Notes: generated from the letters alone by a model not told the origin. 64,000 nt of DNA from Bacteroidota bacterium (GCA_029237775.1 JAQZBR010000002.1:1-64000); one strand, 5' to 3'. Counted from the first letter of the stretch, positions 1 through 8,643 are shown. A program made the numbers and translations.

Positions 1-630
1 TAATGTTGCTGAAGCTCCTGAACAAATTGTTTCAGAATTAACTGTAATTGTTGGATTGGGGCCAATGGTAACAGTTGCCACAGCAGAGTTTGAACAGCCA
101 TGAGCATCTGTTCCAGTCACAGTGTAAGAAGTTGTCGTGGTTGGTGAAACATTAATGGAAGCAGTAGTTTCACCGCTAGACCATGAATATGCACTTCCTC
201 CAATACCAGTTAATGTTGCCGAAGTCCCGGAACAGATTGTTGGTGAATTAACTGTTATGGATGGTGTTGAATTAACTGTAACAGTAGATACCGCTGTACT
301 GCTGCATCCTGCTGCATCCACTCCTGTTACAGTATACGAAGTGGTTGCGTCTGGTAAAACAGTAACAGGATTACCTGACTGACCATCGCTCCATGTATAT
401 GAAACAGCTCCGGATGCGGTGAGCGCAGCCGATGCTCCTAAACAAATGGTCGCTGAATTTACAGTTATACTGGGTTGTGAAACCGTAACCGTAACAGTGG
501 CTGTGCCGTTGTTACCACTACAGGTGGTTCCATCAGTCCCGGTAACTGTATACGTTGTGGTAACAGCCGGTGATGCTGTAACAGTTGATCCACCGGTAGT
601 ATTTAATCCCGTGGAAGGAGACCATGTGTA
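1..630 (-). repeat. Three tandem 210-bp coding repeats
   Basis: Equivalent segments begin at 1, 211 and 421; the first two share the start TAATGTTGC(T/C)GAAG. Each encodes one 70-residue Ig-like domain. Repeats further upstream in the gene are longer and more diverged, so the left-edge units look like the most recently duplicated ones. Confidence 0.75.
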
Positions 631-1770
631 GGTTACGCCTCCCGAGGCTGTCAAGCTTACTGATCCACCCGGGCATATAACAGGATTTGTTGGCGTTACA
701 CTTACCTGGGCAACGCCACTATTAATGTTTACATGTAAAAAATTCGAGGTGCTTGTACAGCCTCCGGAGGTGACGGTTCTTTGGTAAAATCCGTTATTTA
801 CAGTTTGGGTCAAAGTAAGTGTTGGACCTGTTTGACCATTGATTGTTACAAATGGACCGTTATTGCCGGGACTGCTGAATCCCCAACTATATAAATAAGT
901 TCCGTTCCCTCCAGAAACCAATGGAGGCTGTCCTTCAATAATAACTCGGGCAGTGTTCGATGAAAGCTTACATACTGATTTTAGGACGATAGTGTTATTT
1001 ATAATAGGAGAACCAACAACAACGCTTGTTGTAGCGGCTGCACCCGTACAACCATTAACAGTTGCAGTTACAGAATAGGTCCCTGAAGCAACTGGTGTTG
1101 CACCGGTTATTACCGGAGACTGGAGATTTGAAGAAAAATTGTTCGGCCCTGTCCATGAATATACTGCACCCGAAACGCCAGAAGCAGATAGGTTAATTGC
1201 TGAACCTGAGCATACGGGAGAATTGCTACTTGCAGTCGGAGTAGAGGGTGGATTGTTCACCGTAACAATTGCTACAGCAGTTGAGGAGCACCCGAACGCG
1301 CTGCCTGTAACCGTATAAGACGTTGTAGAAGTTGGAGAAACGGAAACAGGATTCGATGAGCTACCAGTACTCCATATATATTCTGATGCACCTGAAGCTG
1401 TAAGGATCGTATTTTGGCCATTGCAAATGGCTGCGGAATTTACATTGATCAATGGATTAGGATTGACCGTGATATTTATAACGTCAGTCGCAACACACCC
1501 CGAAGTATCCGTTGCGGTTAACGTATAGGAAAATACGAGAGGGCCCGCTCCGCTGTTCGTTAGTGTAATTTGAGGGGATGAAATCTGATTATCTGAAAGG
1601 CCTGTCGCAGGGGACCAGCTGTATGAAAAACCACCGACAGGAGCACTGCCAATTTGAATGGAATTTCCTGAACAAATTGAAACATCATTACCGGCATCGG
1701 TTACACAGGTCTGAGCAATGGAACTTGTCCAGATCAGCACGGAAACGATGGTGAGTAAAATATATTTCAT
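1..1770 (-). CDS. Large secreted repeat protein, 5' part (3' end outside window)
   Basis: The minus-strand frame is open from the ATG at 1770 to the left edge (590 codons, no stop). Residues 1-20 form a Sec signal peptide ending in SIAQ. The rest is a string of about eight Ig/PKD-like beta-sandwich repeats of 70-100 residues, each with a core of the type VNSxTICSGxSATLTASG, then YxWSxG, then TTSYTVTGTDxxGCSxxA. The three repeats nearest the left edge are in exact 210-base register. Such proteins in Bacteroidota are usually cell-surface adhesins exported by the T9SS, with a sorting tail at the far C-terminus, which would lie outside this window; that part is inference. No -7 box of the TAnnTTTG type is clear upstream. 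Confidence 0.88.
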   Translation of the reverse strand, partial: MKYILLTIVSVLIWTSSIAQTCVTDAGNDVSICSGNSIQIGSAPVGGFSYSWSPATGLSDNQISSPQITLTNSGAGPLVFSYTLTATDTSGCVATDVINITVNPNPLINVNSAAICNGQNTILTASGASEYIWSTGSSSNPVSVSPTSTTSYTVTGSAFGCSSTAVAIVTVNNPPSTPTASSNSPVCSGSAINLSASGVSGAVYSWTGPNNFSSNLQSPVITGATPVASGTYSVTATVNGCTGAAATTSVVVGSPIINNTIVLKSVCKLSSNTARVIIEGQPPLVSGGNGTYLYSWGFSSPGNNGPFVTINGQTGPTLTLTQTVNNGFYQRTVTSGGCTSTSNFLHVNINSGVAQVSVTPTNPVICPGGSVSLTASGGVTYTWSPSTGLNTTGGSTVTASPAVTTTYTVTGTDGTTCSGNNGTATVTVTVSQPSITVNSATICLGASAALTASGAVSYTWSDGQSGNPVTVLPDATTSYTVTGVDAAGCSSTAVSTVTVNSTPSITVNSPTICSGTSATLTGIGGSAYSWSSGETTASINVSPTTTTSYTVTGTDAHGCSNSAVATVTIGPNPTITVNSETICSGASATL

Positions 1771-1991
1771 CTAAATATTTTTACTTCTTATCGCTAAAAA
1801 AACAAGCCTTGGCGAACGGGAAAATTATCTCGCTCGTTTAAAAAAACCGGCTATTTTTTTGTTTTGATTGGCGAGTCTTTTTCCGTTTTGAAAGTTTGGA
1901 AAGAATAAAAGTGGGAGGTGGTATATTTTTATTACCGGCCTGATAAAAAACATTGGCCCCTTGGATCTATATTGAATCCCAACCAAGTCAA

Positions 1992-2300
1992 CTAATTTAT
2001 AGTCAGTGCAATATCAATCTCGGAAATAATACTGATACTCTTAATAGGCCCTTCAAATGCGTATTTTCGGTCATCGAAATTTAAGGGTTGTCCGCTGCGG
2101 ATAAAGTTTTTAGGATAGTTGAATTTACTACCGTTCTTGTTTTCAAAGATAAAAAGTAGCGATAACGATTCTTCTGAATCGTGCTCAATTTTAAGCACAA
2201 GCTCTTTGAGACTATGTGTGAGTCGACCATTCAGATTGATTGCTGCCGGCTTCGCTTTTTTTAATTTTAATTGTTGTCTTTGGATCGCGTAGAGGTACAA
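1992..2300 (-). CDS. Orphan hypothetical ORF (102 aa), possibly a gene remnant
   Basis: The frame opens directly after a TAA and its only possible start is TTG at 2300; there is no internal methionine and no good -7 box. The product is mixed alpha/beta, with a charged centre (KIEHDSEESLSLLFIFENKNG) and a hydrophobic C-terminus, and codon use looks coding. I do not recognise the family. Lack of an ATG and of a promoter fits either a true TTG-started gene (other genes in this window must use TTG) or the 3' remnant of a longer gene. Confidence 0.35.
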   Translation of the reverse strand: MYLYAIQRQQLKLKKAKPAAINLNGRLTHSLKELVLKIEHDSEESLSLLFIFENKNGSKFNYPKNFIRSGQPLNFDDRKYAFEGPIKSISIISEIDIALTIN

Positions 2301-2434
2301 GGTTTATAAATTTAGATGTGATCAAGATACAAATTTCGATCGTAGGTCATCACTGTTAAATTTGTAATCGTTTCCACCTATTATGAGGGAAAAGGAAAAT
2401 TCTCAAAAAAAATTCCGAATAAAAAGATAAATAC

Positions 2435-2442
2435 TATATTTG
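2435..2442 (+). promoter_or_regulatory. -7 box of tRNA-Met promoter
   Basis: TATATTTG matches the Bacteroidota -7 consensus TAnnTTTG and lies 16 bases before the tRNA. No TTG -33 element is seen at the usual distance. Confidence 0.6.
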
Positions 2443-2458
2443 CGCCCTCAAACAAAAT

Positions 2459-2532
2459 GGCGAGGTAGCTCAGATGGTTAGAGCGCAGGATTCATAACCC
2501 TGAGGTCTCGGGTTCAACTCCCGATCTCGCTA
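2459..2532 (+). tRNA. tRNA-Met (CAT), probably elongator
   Basis: A cloverleaf can be folded: acceptor GGCGAGG/TCTCGCT, D stem GCTC/GAGC, anticodon loop TTCATAA with anticodon CAT, T stem TCGGG/CCCGA and discriminator A. CCA is not encoded. The anticodon stem lacks the three G-C pairs expected of the initiator, so elongator Met is preferred; an Ile2 tRNA with modified CAT cannot be excluded from sequence alone. Confidence 0.93.
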
Positions 2533-2539
2533 CAAAGGA

Positions 2540-2564
2540 AAAGCCCTATTCAGGGCTTTTTTTT
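2540..2564 (+). terminator. Rho-independent terminator after tRNA-Met
   Basis: The inverted repeat AAAGCCCT / AGGGCTTT with a four-base loop is followed by a run of T and starts eight bases after the tRNA. Confidence 0.85.
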
Positions 2565-2812
2565 ATTTGTTAAAGTGCGATTTAATAGCATGGGTGAAAG
2601 TTTTCCAAAATTTTACGCCTTCGGTACATTTCTCTCCCCTTGGATCCCGGAAAGTTTCTTTTGAAGTTAAGTTTCTGGTTTTAAGCGGTTTGCAGTTGTT
2701 GTTGCCGGGATAAACCAACTTACATTCAAATATCATGGAAAAATATAACCAATCTATAAAAAGCATCGGTTATTGGGTTGCAGCTTTCATCCGCATTTAA
2801 CTTTCTTTAATA
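2565..2812. other. Intergenic stretch without convincing gene
   Basis: Between the tRNA terminator and the next promoter I see no supported gene. A 67-codon minus-strand ORF (2563-2766) crosses it but resembles nothing recognisable and ends inside the terminator. Confidence 0.5.
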
Positions 2813-2841
2813 TTGACTAATTAGTTTTTTTTTATATATTG
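2813..2841 (+). promoter_or_regulatory. Probable promoter of the H1-like/START gene
   Basis: TTG at 2813-2815 (TTGAC) is followed about 19 bases later by TATATTG at 2835-2841, one T short of the TAnnTTTG consensus. The ATG lies 31 bases further on. Confidence 0.45.
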
Positions 2842-2871
2842 CGTGAAAATTTTGTGCTAATTTTTATTAAA

Positions 2872-4047
2872 ATGAGCAAAAAAGTGGTAAAGAAAAAAAT
2901 GGTAAAGAAGGCCGCCAAGCCTGTGAAATCTGCTTCAAAAGGAGCGAACAAATCAGCGGCTTCTTCTTCAAAAAAGTCTAATTCAGCTAAACCCGGAAAA
3001 GCCAGCAAGCCTTCCAATAAATCTGTCGCAAAAAAGGCGGCCAAAAAAGTTGTGTCCAAGAAATCTACTATAAAAAAAGCTTCTAAATCTATTGCTAAAC
3101 CTGTGAAAGCGCTTAAGAAAAGCGTATCAAAGGTGATCGCAAAAAAAGTATTAAAAAAATCAGCGAAGCCTGTTCAAAAAGTTAAAAGCGCATCTAAACA
3201 GGTAAAAAAGGTACTTAAGAAATCTGCTCCAAAGCCTAAAGCTTCGATAAACAAACTGGTTGCACCTAAAAAGGCATCCAAGCCTTTGGTTGAAAAGGCT
3301 CCAGCTAAAGGAAAAGCCGCTGTAAAAGAGGTTAAAAAAGAAGTCAAATCAGTTAAAGAGGAAAAAACAAAAGATAAAACAATTGGTAATGTTTTAAAAG
3401 CTGATAAGACGACTAAACCTTTGGACGCAAAGCCGATTAAAACAGAAAAATCCAAGCCTCGCAGAAAAAAGAAGAAGAACAAGGATGATGATGACGAACC
3501 TGCTATCGAAAATGATCCTTTGATTGAAGAGATCATCCGTTCAACAAAAAAGAGAAGTAGCCAACCGAAGAAACCAAAGATCATTCAGACTTTTGTAAAT
3601 CCTATGGCTTCTTTAGCAGTCGCTCCTGGCGCTGAAACGAGTAAAAAGGCTCAACCTAAAAAAGAACCAAAAGGCAAGTTTGAGTTAGAATACGTTGTCC
3701 GCACATCTGCCGGTATCTTATATGAATTCTTAACATCACCAAGCGGCTTATCTGAATGGTTTGCGGATGATGTAAATATCAGAGATGGAATATTTACTTT
3801 TTTCTGGGATGGAAGCGAGCAAAAAGCACGTCTACTCGGTTTTAAAGAAGATAAGTATGTACGCCTGCAATGGATTGATAAGCCGGAAGGATCTTTCTTT
3901 GAATTCAGAATAGATAAAGATGATCTGACAGGTGATATTTCCCTTATAATAATTGATTTTGCTGATGAAGGTTCTGATCTCGAAACTTCAAAGCGCTTGT
4001 GGGATAGTCAGGTTAATAAGCTGCTTCACGTTATTGGCTCATATTAG
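2872..4047 (+). CDS. Histone H1-like lysine-rich domain fused to START-like domain
   Basis: The ATG at 2872 (MSKKVVKKK) is preferred over an in-frame TTG at 2839, which overlaps the putative promoter; the product is 391 residues. Residues 1 to about 250 are low-complexity and very basic, built from AKK, KPVK and KSAxK segments like histone H1/Hc1 C-terminal tails, with a short acidic patch (KDDDDEPAIEND) near 210. Residues about 264-391 form a single START/SRPBCC (AHSA1-like) domain: KFELEYVVRTSAGILYEFL, then LSEWFADDVNIRDG, then LWDSQVNKLLHVIG. In Bacteroidota this domain normally exists alone as a protein of about 130 residues. The tail suggests nucleic-acid or polyanion binding (inference). 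Monocistronic by appearance. Confidence 0.88.
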   Translation: MSKKVVKKKMVKKAAKPVKSASKGANKSAASSSKKSNSAKPGKASKPSNKSVAKKAAKKVVSKKSTIKKASKSIAKPVKALKKSVSKVIAKKVLKKSAKPVQKVKSASKQVKKVLKKSAPKPKASINKLVAPKKASKPLVEKAPAKGKAAVKEVKKEVKSVKEEKTKDKTIGNVLKADKTTKPLDAKPIKTEKSKPRRKKKKNKDDDDEPAIENDPLIEEIIRSTKKRSSQPKKPKIIQTFVNPMASLAVAPGAETSKKAQPKKEPKGKFELEYVVRTSAGILYEFLTSPSGLSEWFADDVNIRDGIFTFFWDGSEQKARLLGFKEDKYVRLQWIDKPEGSFFEFRIDKDDLTGDISLIIIDFADEGSDLETSKRLWDSQVNKLLHVIGSY

Positions 4048-4088
4048 GGCCAGCCTTTGAATTTTACTGTTATTTTTACAGTATAATT

Positions 4089-4751
4089 ATGAATGTGAAG
4101 ACAGTTTTAAAGAATAATCTTGCTTTCCTGATTCCGTATCTGTTATTCCTGTTTTCGGGTGCTTTCCTGATTTTCATGAATGCCAAGGCTGATACTCACC
4201 TTGAATTCAATAAGCATCACAACACTTTTTTCGATTATTTCTTTCGTTTTTCAAGCTATCTGGGTGAAGGTTTTGCTATTCTTCTCACCGTGGTGATACT
4301 CCTGGCCGTTAGCTATCGTTATACACTTGTTGTTGCGGTCGCAAATATTTCATCGGGACTCATCACACAAACACTCAAGCATACCGTATTTGAAGATGTT
4401 GTGCGCCCGAAGAAATTCTTCGAAGGAATTCATGATCTTTATCTTGTACCTGACGTAGAGAATCATCTTTACAACAGCTTTCCCTCAGGACACACTACTT
4501 GCGCATTTGCTTTATATTTCTCGCTGGCTCTTATTATTAAAAAGCGGTCACTCAAGTTTCTTTGTTTTGTTATAGCAATGCTTGTTGGATATTCCAGGAT
4601 TTATTTATCACAACATTTTTTTGAAGATGTTTATGCAGGTTCTGCTATTGGCGTTACATCTGCATTTATCACATACATGTTATTTCAAAGTGCTGAAACT
4701 ACCGGTCTGGATAATTCACTTGTAAAGAAAAAGTTTTTTAACAGATCTTAA
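4089..4751 (+). CDS. PAP2-family membrane phosphatase
   Basis: This 220-residue polytopic protein carries the complete type 2 phosphatidic acid phosphatase signature: K97-x8-R106-P107, P132-S-G-H135 and S169-R170-x5-H176-x3-D180. Five to six membrane segments surround the motifs, which should face the periplasm. Family members dephosphorylate phosphatidic acid, phosphatidylglycerol phosphate, undecaprenyl pyrophosphate or lipid A; the substrate here cannot be chosen from sequence. It precedes a lipopolysaccharide-export type permease and two glycosyltransferases, which suggests an envelope lipid role. Confidence 0.93.
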   Translation: MNVKTVLKNNLAFLIPYLLFLFSGAFLIFMNAKADTHLEFNKHHNTFFDYFFRFSSYLGEGFAILLTVVILLAVSYRYTLVVAVANISSGLITQTLKHTVFEDVVRPKKFFEGIHDLYLVPDVENHLYNSFPSGHTTCAFALYFSLALIIKKRSLKFLCFVIAMLVGYSRIYLSQHFFEDVYAGSAIGVTSAFITYMLFQSAETTGLDNSLVKKKFFNRS

Positions 4752-4794
4752 CCTCCTGCATCTCTTATTCCCCAGGTTTTAGAATAGTTATTGT

Positions 4795-4802
4795 TATATT
4801 TG
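4795..4802 (+). promoter_or_regulatory. -7 box of the lptF/G-like operon
   Basis: TATATTTG is a perfect TAnnTTTG box ending only eight bases before the ATG at 4810. If initiation occurs at the usual distance, the mRNA would have a 5' leader of only a few bases. Confidence 0.6.
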
Positions 4803-4809
4803 TTGTGCT

Positions 4810-6249
4810 ATGAAAACGCTGCACAAGTTTATACTTAAGTCATACGTGGGCCCTTTTGTGATGACCTTCTTCATTGCAATGTTTGTGTTTTTCATGATGT
4901 TCATTTTTAAATACATCGATGATTTTGTGGGGAAAGGATTGGGTGCCGGGGTCTTATCGCAGCTTTTCTTTTATTTTTCTTTAACCACCATTCCAATGGC
5001 ACTTCCACTTGCCATCTTATTGTCTTCACTGATGACATTTGGTAATCTGGGTGAGCATTTTGAATTATCTGCGTTAAAAAGTGCAGGTCTTTCTTTACAG
5101 CGAATCATGTTTCCGCTTATAGTCACTGTCTTTTTGCTTTCAGTAGGTGCATTCTTTTTTTCCAATTATATTCTTCCAATCACTAATCAAGAGGCAGGCT
5201 CATTATTGTATGATGTGAGGCAGTCGAAGCCCGCATTGTTATTTAAAGAAGGTGTTTTCAATAACAGTATAGACGGATTCAGTATCAGGATAGGGGCGAA
5301 AGGGGATGATGGAAGAACATTAAAAGACATCATGATCTACGATCATCGTGCAATGCAGGGAAATAATGTGGTATTGTCTGCGAAGTCGGGTACTATGCAG
5401 GAAACTCCGGATAAAATGTTTCTTGTTCTTACATTGAAAAATGGTGTAAGCTATAAGGAAATGACTGAGTCGGAAAAGGATGCTAGGACACATCCACTTA
5501 TCAGGGATAAATTTGAGGAACGTGTGATCCGTTTCGATCTTTCTGAATTTAAAATGTCCCGCACTAACAAAGATCTCTTTAAAAGTAATTATCAGATGCT
5601 CAACCTTGCTCAACTAAAGCAGGCCGTAGACTCACTGAATTATAAAATGGAGAAAAGAAAGACTCAGTTCGGAGAGCAATTGATGAAAAGTTATTATGGC
5701 AGATCTGCAAAACAATTACAGAAAACAGATCCGGGAGTTAAGGCCGATGACTTTGATAAAAACTATTTCGATAAATTAAGCAAGGCTGAAAAAGCTAACG
5801 TTATTGAAACCGCAAGTAACATTGTAAGAAGCGCGAAGGCTTATTCAGAATCTGTTTCAAATGATTATTATTCTGATTTTTATTCGGTGCTCAGATACGA
5901 AATCGAATGGCACCGGAAATTTACTCTTTCGATCGCCTGTCTGGTTCTTTTTTTCATCGGTGCACCATTGGGAGCCATCATTCGTAAAGGTGGACTGGGA
6001 ATGCCTGTCGTGATCTCTGTTATTTTCTTTATCTCCTTTCATGTGTTGTCCATTACAGGTGAAAAGGTGGCGAAAGAAGGCAGCATGCCGACTTACCAAG
6101 GAATGTGGCTCGCTACAGCCGTTCTTTTGCCTGTAGGAATATTTTTGACTTATAAAGCTACCGCTGATAGCACTTTGTTTGATGTAACATCCTATTTCGA
6201 TTGGTTTAAGAAGCTTCTAAGGAAAAAGAAATCACAGGCAGGTTCATGA
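4810..6249 (+). CDS. LptF/LptG-family permease (YjgP/YjgQ)
   Basis: This 479-residue inner-membrane protein belongs to the LptF/LptG family, the transmembrane half of the ABC machine that extracts lipopolysaccharide from the inner membrane. Membrane segments lie near 13-38, 52-78, 98-125 and, after a periplasmic domain, near 370-395, 398-415 and 430-450. It is longer than typical members (about 360 residues) because of a polar, helical insertion at about 255-360 rich in K, Q and D. The 3' end overlaps the next gene by four bases (ATGA), so this is a translationally coupled three-gene operon. Confidence 0.9.
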   Translation: MKTLHKFILKSYVGPFVMTFFIAMFVFFMMFIFKYIDDFVGKGLGAGVLSQLFFYFSLTTIPMALPLAILLSSLMTFGNLGEHFELSALKSAGLSLQRIMFPLIVTVFLLSVGAFFFSNYILPITNQEAGSLLYDVRQSKPALLFKEGVFNNSIDGFSIRIGAKGDDGRTLKDIMIYDHRAMQGNNVVLSAKSGTMQETPDKMFLVLTLKNGVSYKEMTESEKDARTHPLIRDKFEERVIRFDLSEFKMSRTNKDLFKSNYQMLNLAQLKQAVDSLNYKMEKRKTQFGEQLMKSYYGRSAKQLQKTDPGVKADDFDKNYFDKLSKAEKANVIETASNIVRSAKAYSESVSNDYYSDFYSVLRYEIEWHRKFTLSIACLVLFFIGAPLGAIIRKGGLGMPVVISVIFFISFHVLSITGEKVAKEGSMPTYQGMWLATAVLLPVGIFLTYKATADSTLFDVTSYFDWFKKLLRKKKSQAGS

Positions 6250-7448
6250 GAATTCTTCAGATCTGTCATAAAGTTCCTTTTCCCCCGAAAGACGGTGGCT
6301 GCATTGCCATGAATAATCTGACCCAGGGCTTGATCGCTCAGGGGAACTCCATTAAGATCCTTGCAATAAATACTCCAAAACATTTTATTAAAATTGAAGA
6401 GCTTCCGGCTGAATATTTATCTAAAACAAACATTGAATCAGTGTTTGTTGATACCTCAGTAAAGCCAATACCTGCTCTTTTAAATTTGTTTTCCGATGGC
6501 TCGTACAACATCGATCGTTTTTATTCCAGGGAATTTGAGCAAAAAATAACCGATGAAATAAAAAAAGTTAAATATGATATTATACAGCTTGAGAGCATTT
6601 TCGTGAGTATGTACATTCCTGCCATCAGAAAAAATTCCTCAGCTAAAATTGTTCTTCGCTCTCATAATATCGAATATAAGATCTGGGAACGGAACGCAAC
6701 CCGGTCTTCGGGTTTATTAAAAAAAATATACTTTAATTTTTTAGCTCAGCGGCTGAAAAAGTATGAACTGTCTCAGCTCTCAGCTTACGATGCGGTTGCA
6801 GCTATAAGTTACGGTGATGCTAAATGGTTTAAAAAGAACTCCTTTCAAAAGCCGGTAATTATTACACCATTTGGGATCGAATCTGATAATAATATCCCGC
6901 GTAAGAATCCGCAACCTGAAAAGCGATCGGTATTCCATATTGGTGCTATGGATTGGCATCCCAACGTTGAAGGGATAAATTGGTTTTTGGCGAATGTCTG
7001 GGATGATGTTGTAAGATCATTTCCGGATGTTATATTATATCTTGCAGGCAGGAAGATGAGTAGTGCTGTAAAGGCTGAAGGCAAGAAGAATGTCATTATT
7101 CTTGGTGAAGTGGAGGATGCGCATGAATTTATGCATTCCAAGGGACTTATGATCATACCCTTGTTATCCGGTGGCGGAATGCGAATCAAACTGATCGAGG
7201 GAATGTCTCTTTCAAAGGTAATTGTAAGTACTTCTGTCGGGGCAGAAGGTGTTGATTGCACTGACAATGAAAATATTCTTATTGCAGATACACCGGAAGA
7301 ATTTGTAAACGCGATCGGTAAGTATCTGAATGATCCCGAATATTTAAATTCTATCGGAGAAAATGCAAATAATCTAGTTAACGCACATTACAGCAATAAT
7401 GTGATCAGTGAAAAGCTGAGCACTTTTTATAAAGAATTGATTTCATGA
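6246..7448 (+). CDS. Glycosyltransferase, GT-B fold (GT4-like)
   Basis: The 400-residue product has an N-terminal acceptor domain starting MRILQICHKVPFPPKDGG, a common beginning for Bacteroidota GT4 enzymes, and a C-terminal donor domain with the loop PLLSGGGMRIKLIEGMSLSKVIVSTSVGAEGV near 300-330, where the E-x7-E region normally sits. No signal or membrane segment is apparent, so it is likely cytoplasmic or membrane-associated and adds a nucleotide-activated sugar to a surface glycan (inference). It overlaps both neighbours by four bases. Confidence 0.87.
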   Translation: MRILQICHKVPFPPKDGGCIAMNNLTQGLIAQGNSIKILAINTPKHFIKIEELPAEYLSKTNIESVFVDTSVKPIPALLNLFSDGSYNIDRFYSREFEQKITDEIKKVKYDIIQLESIFVSMYIPAIRKNSSAKIVLRSHNIEYKIWERNATRSSGLLKKIYFNFLAQRLKKYELSQLSAYDAVAAISYGDAKWFKKNSFQKPVIITPFGIESDNNIPRKNPQPEKRSVFHIGAMDWHPNVEGINWFLANVWDDVVRSFPDVILYLAGRKMSSAVKAEGKKNVIILGEVEDAHEFMHSKGLMIIPLLSGGGMRIKLIEGMSLSKVIVSTSVGAEGVDCTDNENILIADTPEEFVNAIGKYLNDPEYLNSIGENANNLVNAHYSNNVISEKLSTFYKELIS

Positions 7449-8611
7449 GGATCCTTGTAATTTTATCACGCGTTCCTTACCCTCTTGAAAAAGGGGATAA
7501 GCTTCGTGCATTTAATCAGATAAAGGAGCTCTCGAAAAAACATCAGATAATATTGTTTGCTCTCAATGATGGCAAGCTAGATGAAAATGCGGTGGCAGAA
7601 TTAAAGAAATACTGTGTGGTAATTTCTATCATGCCGCTTCCCAAACAAACCGTTATTAAAAACCTTGTCCGTTCATTTCTCTCCGGTCTGCCAATGCAGG
7701 TTGGATATTTTTATTTCAAAAAGGCGCAAGATAAATTGGATCAGATCGTTCAGAAGCATAATCCTCAGCATATCTATTGTCAGCTCATCCGAACAGCTGA
7801 GTATGGCAAACGTTATTCAAAAATTCCGAAAACATTGGATTACATGGATGTTTTTTCGAAAGGAATTGAGCGCAGAAAAGAAACAGATCCTTTCTACATG
7901 AAGCCGGTGCTTATGATGGAGCACAAAAGGCTTTTAAGGTATGAGGGGAAGATTTTCTCTGCTTTTAATAATAGAACAATTATTTCAGCTCAGGATCGCG
8001 ATCTGATCCCTCATTCTGATAAACAGCTTATAACTGTGGTGCCAAATGGTGTTGATACTGAGTTTTTCAAGCCCCTGGCCAGGAAGAAAGAATTCGATCT
8101 TCTTTTTAACGGAAACATGAATTATCCTCCGAATGTTGAAAGCGTTGAGTTTCTGGTCGAGACGATTATGCCCTATGTGTGGAGCAAAAGGCCGGAAACG
8201 AATGTACTTATTTCCGGTGCGACTCCTAATGCAAAAGTTCTGGCGCTTGCATCAGATAAAGTGATCATCAGCGGTTGGGTCGATGACGTCCGTGAAAATT
8301 ACGCAAAAGCCAGAATGCTGGTGGCACCAATGCAGATCAGTATCGGTTTGCAAAATAAATTACTGGAAGCAATGGCGATGCAGATTCCGTGTGTAACCTC
8401 TTCACTTGCAAATAATGCACTTAAAGCCAAGTCCGGTGAGCAGATCATGGTGGCTGATACTCCAGAACAATATGCCCTGATAATTCTGGATCTTTTAAAT
8501 AACGAAGCGAAAGCACGGCAAATTGCATTAAGCGGACATCGTTATGCAATAGATAATTTTAACTGGAAAAGCACTACTTCAATTCTTGAAGAACTGATAG
8601 TAAAAAAATAG
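7445..8611 (+). CDS. Glycosyltransferase, GT-B fold (GT4-like)
   Basis: The 388-residue product begins MRILVILSRVPYPLEKGDKLRAFNQIKEL and has the donor-site segment MQISIGLQNKLLEAMAMQIPCVTSSLANNAL near 298-325. The layout resembles the family of exopolysaccharide sugar transferases that includes PEP-CTERM associated enzymes, although nothing else of that system is present. It is a distant homologue of the preceding glycosyltransferase, probably an old tandem duplication. Its TAG stop overlaps the terminator hairpin of the convergent gene. Confidence 0.87.
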   Translation: MRILVILSRVPYPLEKGDKLRAFNQIKELSKKHQIILFALNDGKLDENAVAELKKYCVVISIMPLPKQTVIKNLVRSFLSGLPMQVGYFYFKKAQDKLDQIVQKHNPQHIYCQLIRTAEYGKRYSKIPKTLDYMDVFSKGIERRKETDPFYMKPVLMMEHKRLLRYEGKIFSAFNNRTIISAQDRDLIPHSDKQLITVVPNGVDTEFFKPLARKKEFDLLFNGNMNYPPNVESVEFLVETIMPYVWSKRPETNVLISGATPNAKVLALASDKVIISGWVDDVRENYAKARMLVAPMQISIGLQNKLLEAMAMQIPCVTSSLANNALKAKSGEQIMVADTPEQYALIILDLLNNEAKARQIALSGHRYAIDNFNWKSTTSILEELIVKK

Positions 8612-8634
8612 GGTTTCGCTTTTACACGAAACCC
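8602..8634 (-). terminator. Terminator of the Trp-rich protein gene (minus strand)
   Basis: The stem GGGTTTCG (8611-8618) / CGAAACCC (8627-8634) read on the minus strand is followed by ATTTTTTTA. It lies between the convergent stops and may also slow plus-strand transcription. Confidence 0.8.
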
Positions 8635-8643
8635 TGTTCCTAG

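Noticed and set aside
137-631. Two plus-strand ORFs opposite the repeat protein
   Set aside because: They are antisense shadows of the repetitive minus-strand gene and lack signals of their own.
2459-2532. Initiator tRNA-fMet
   Set aside because: The anticodon stem lacks the three consecutive G-C pairs of initiators.
2563-2766. 67-codon minus-strand ORF downstream of tRNA-Met
   Set aside because: It has an ATG, but its 3' end lies inside the tRNA terminator, no -7 box precedes it and the product shows no recognisable pattern.
3174-3584. 136-codon minus-strand ORF rich in Phe, Leu and Ser
   Set aside because: It is the antisense of the lysine-rich coding region; AAA/AAG codons produce Phe/Leu on the other strand.
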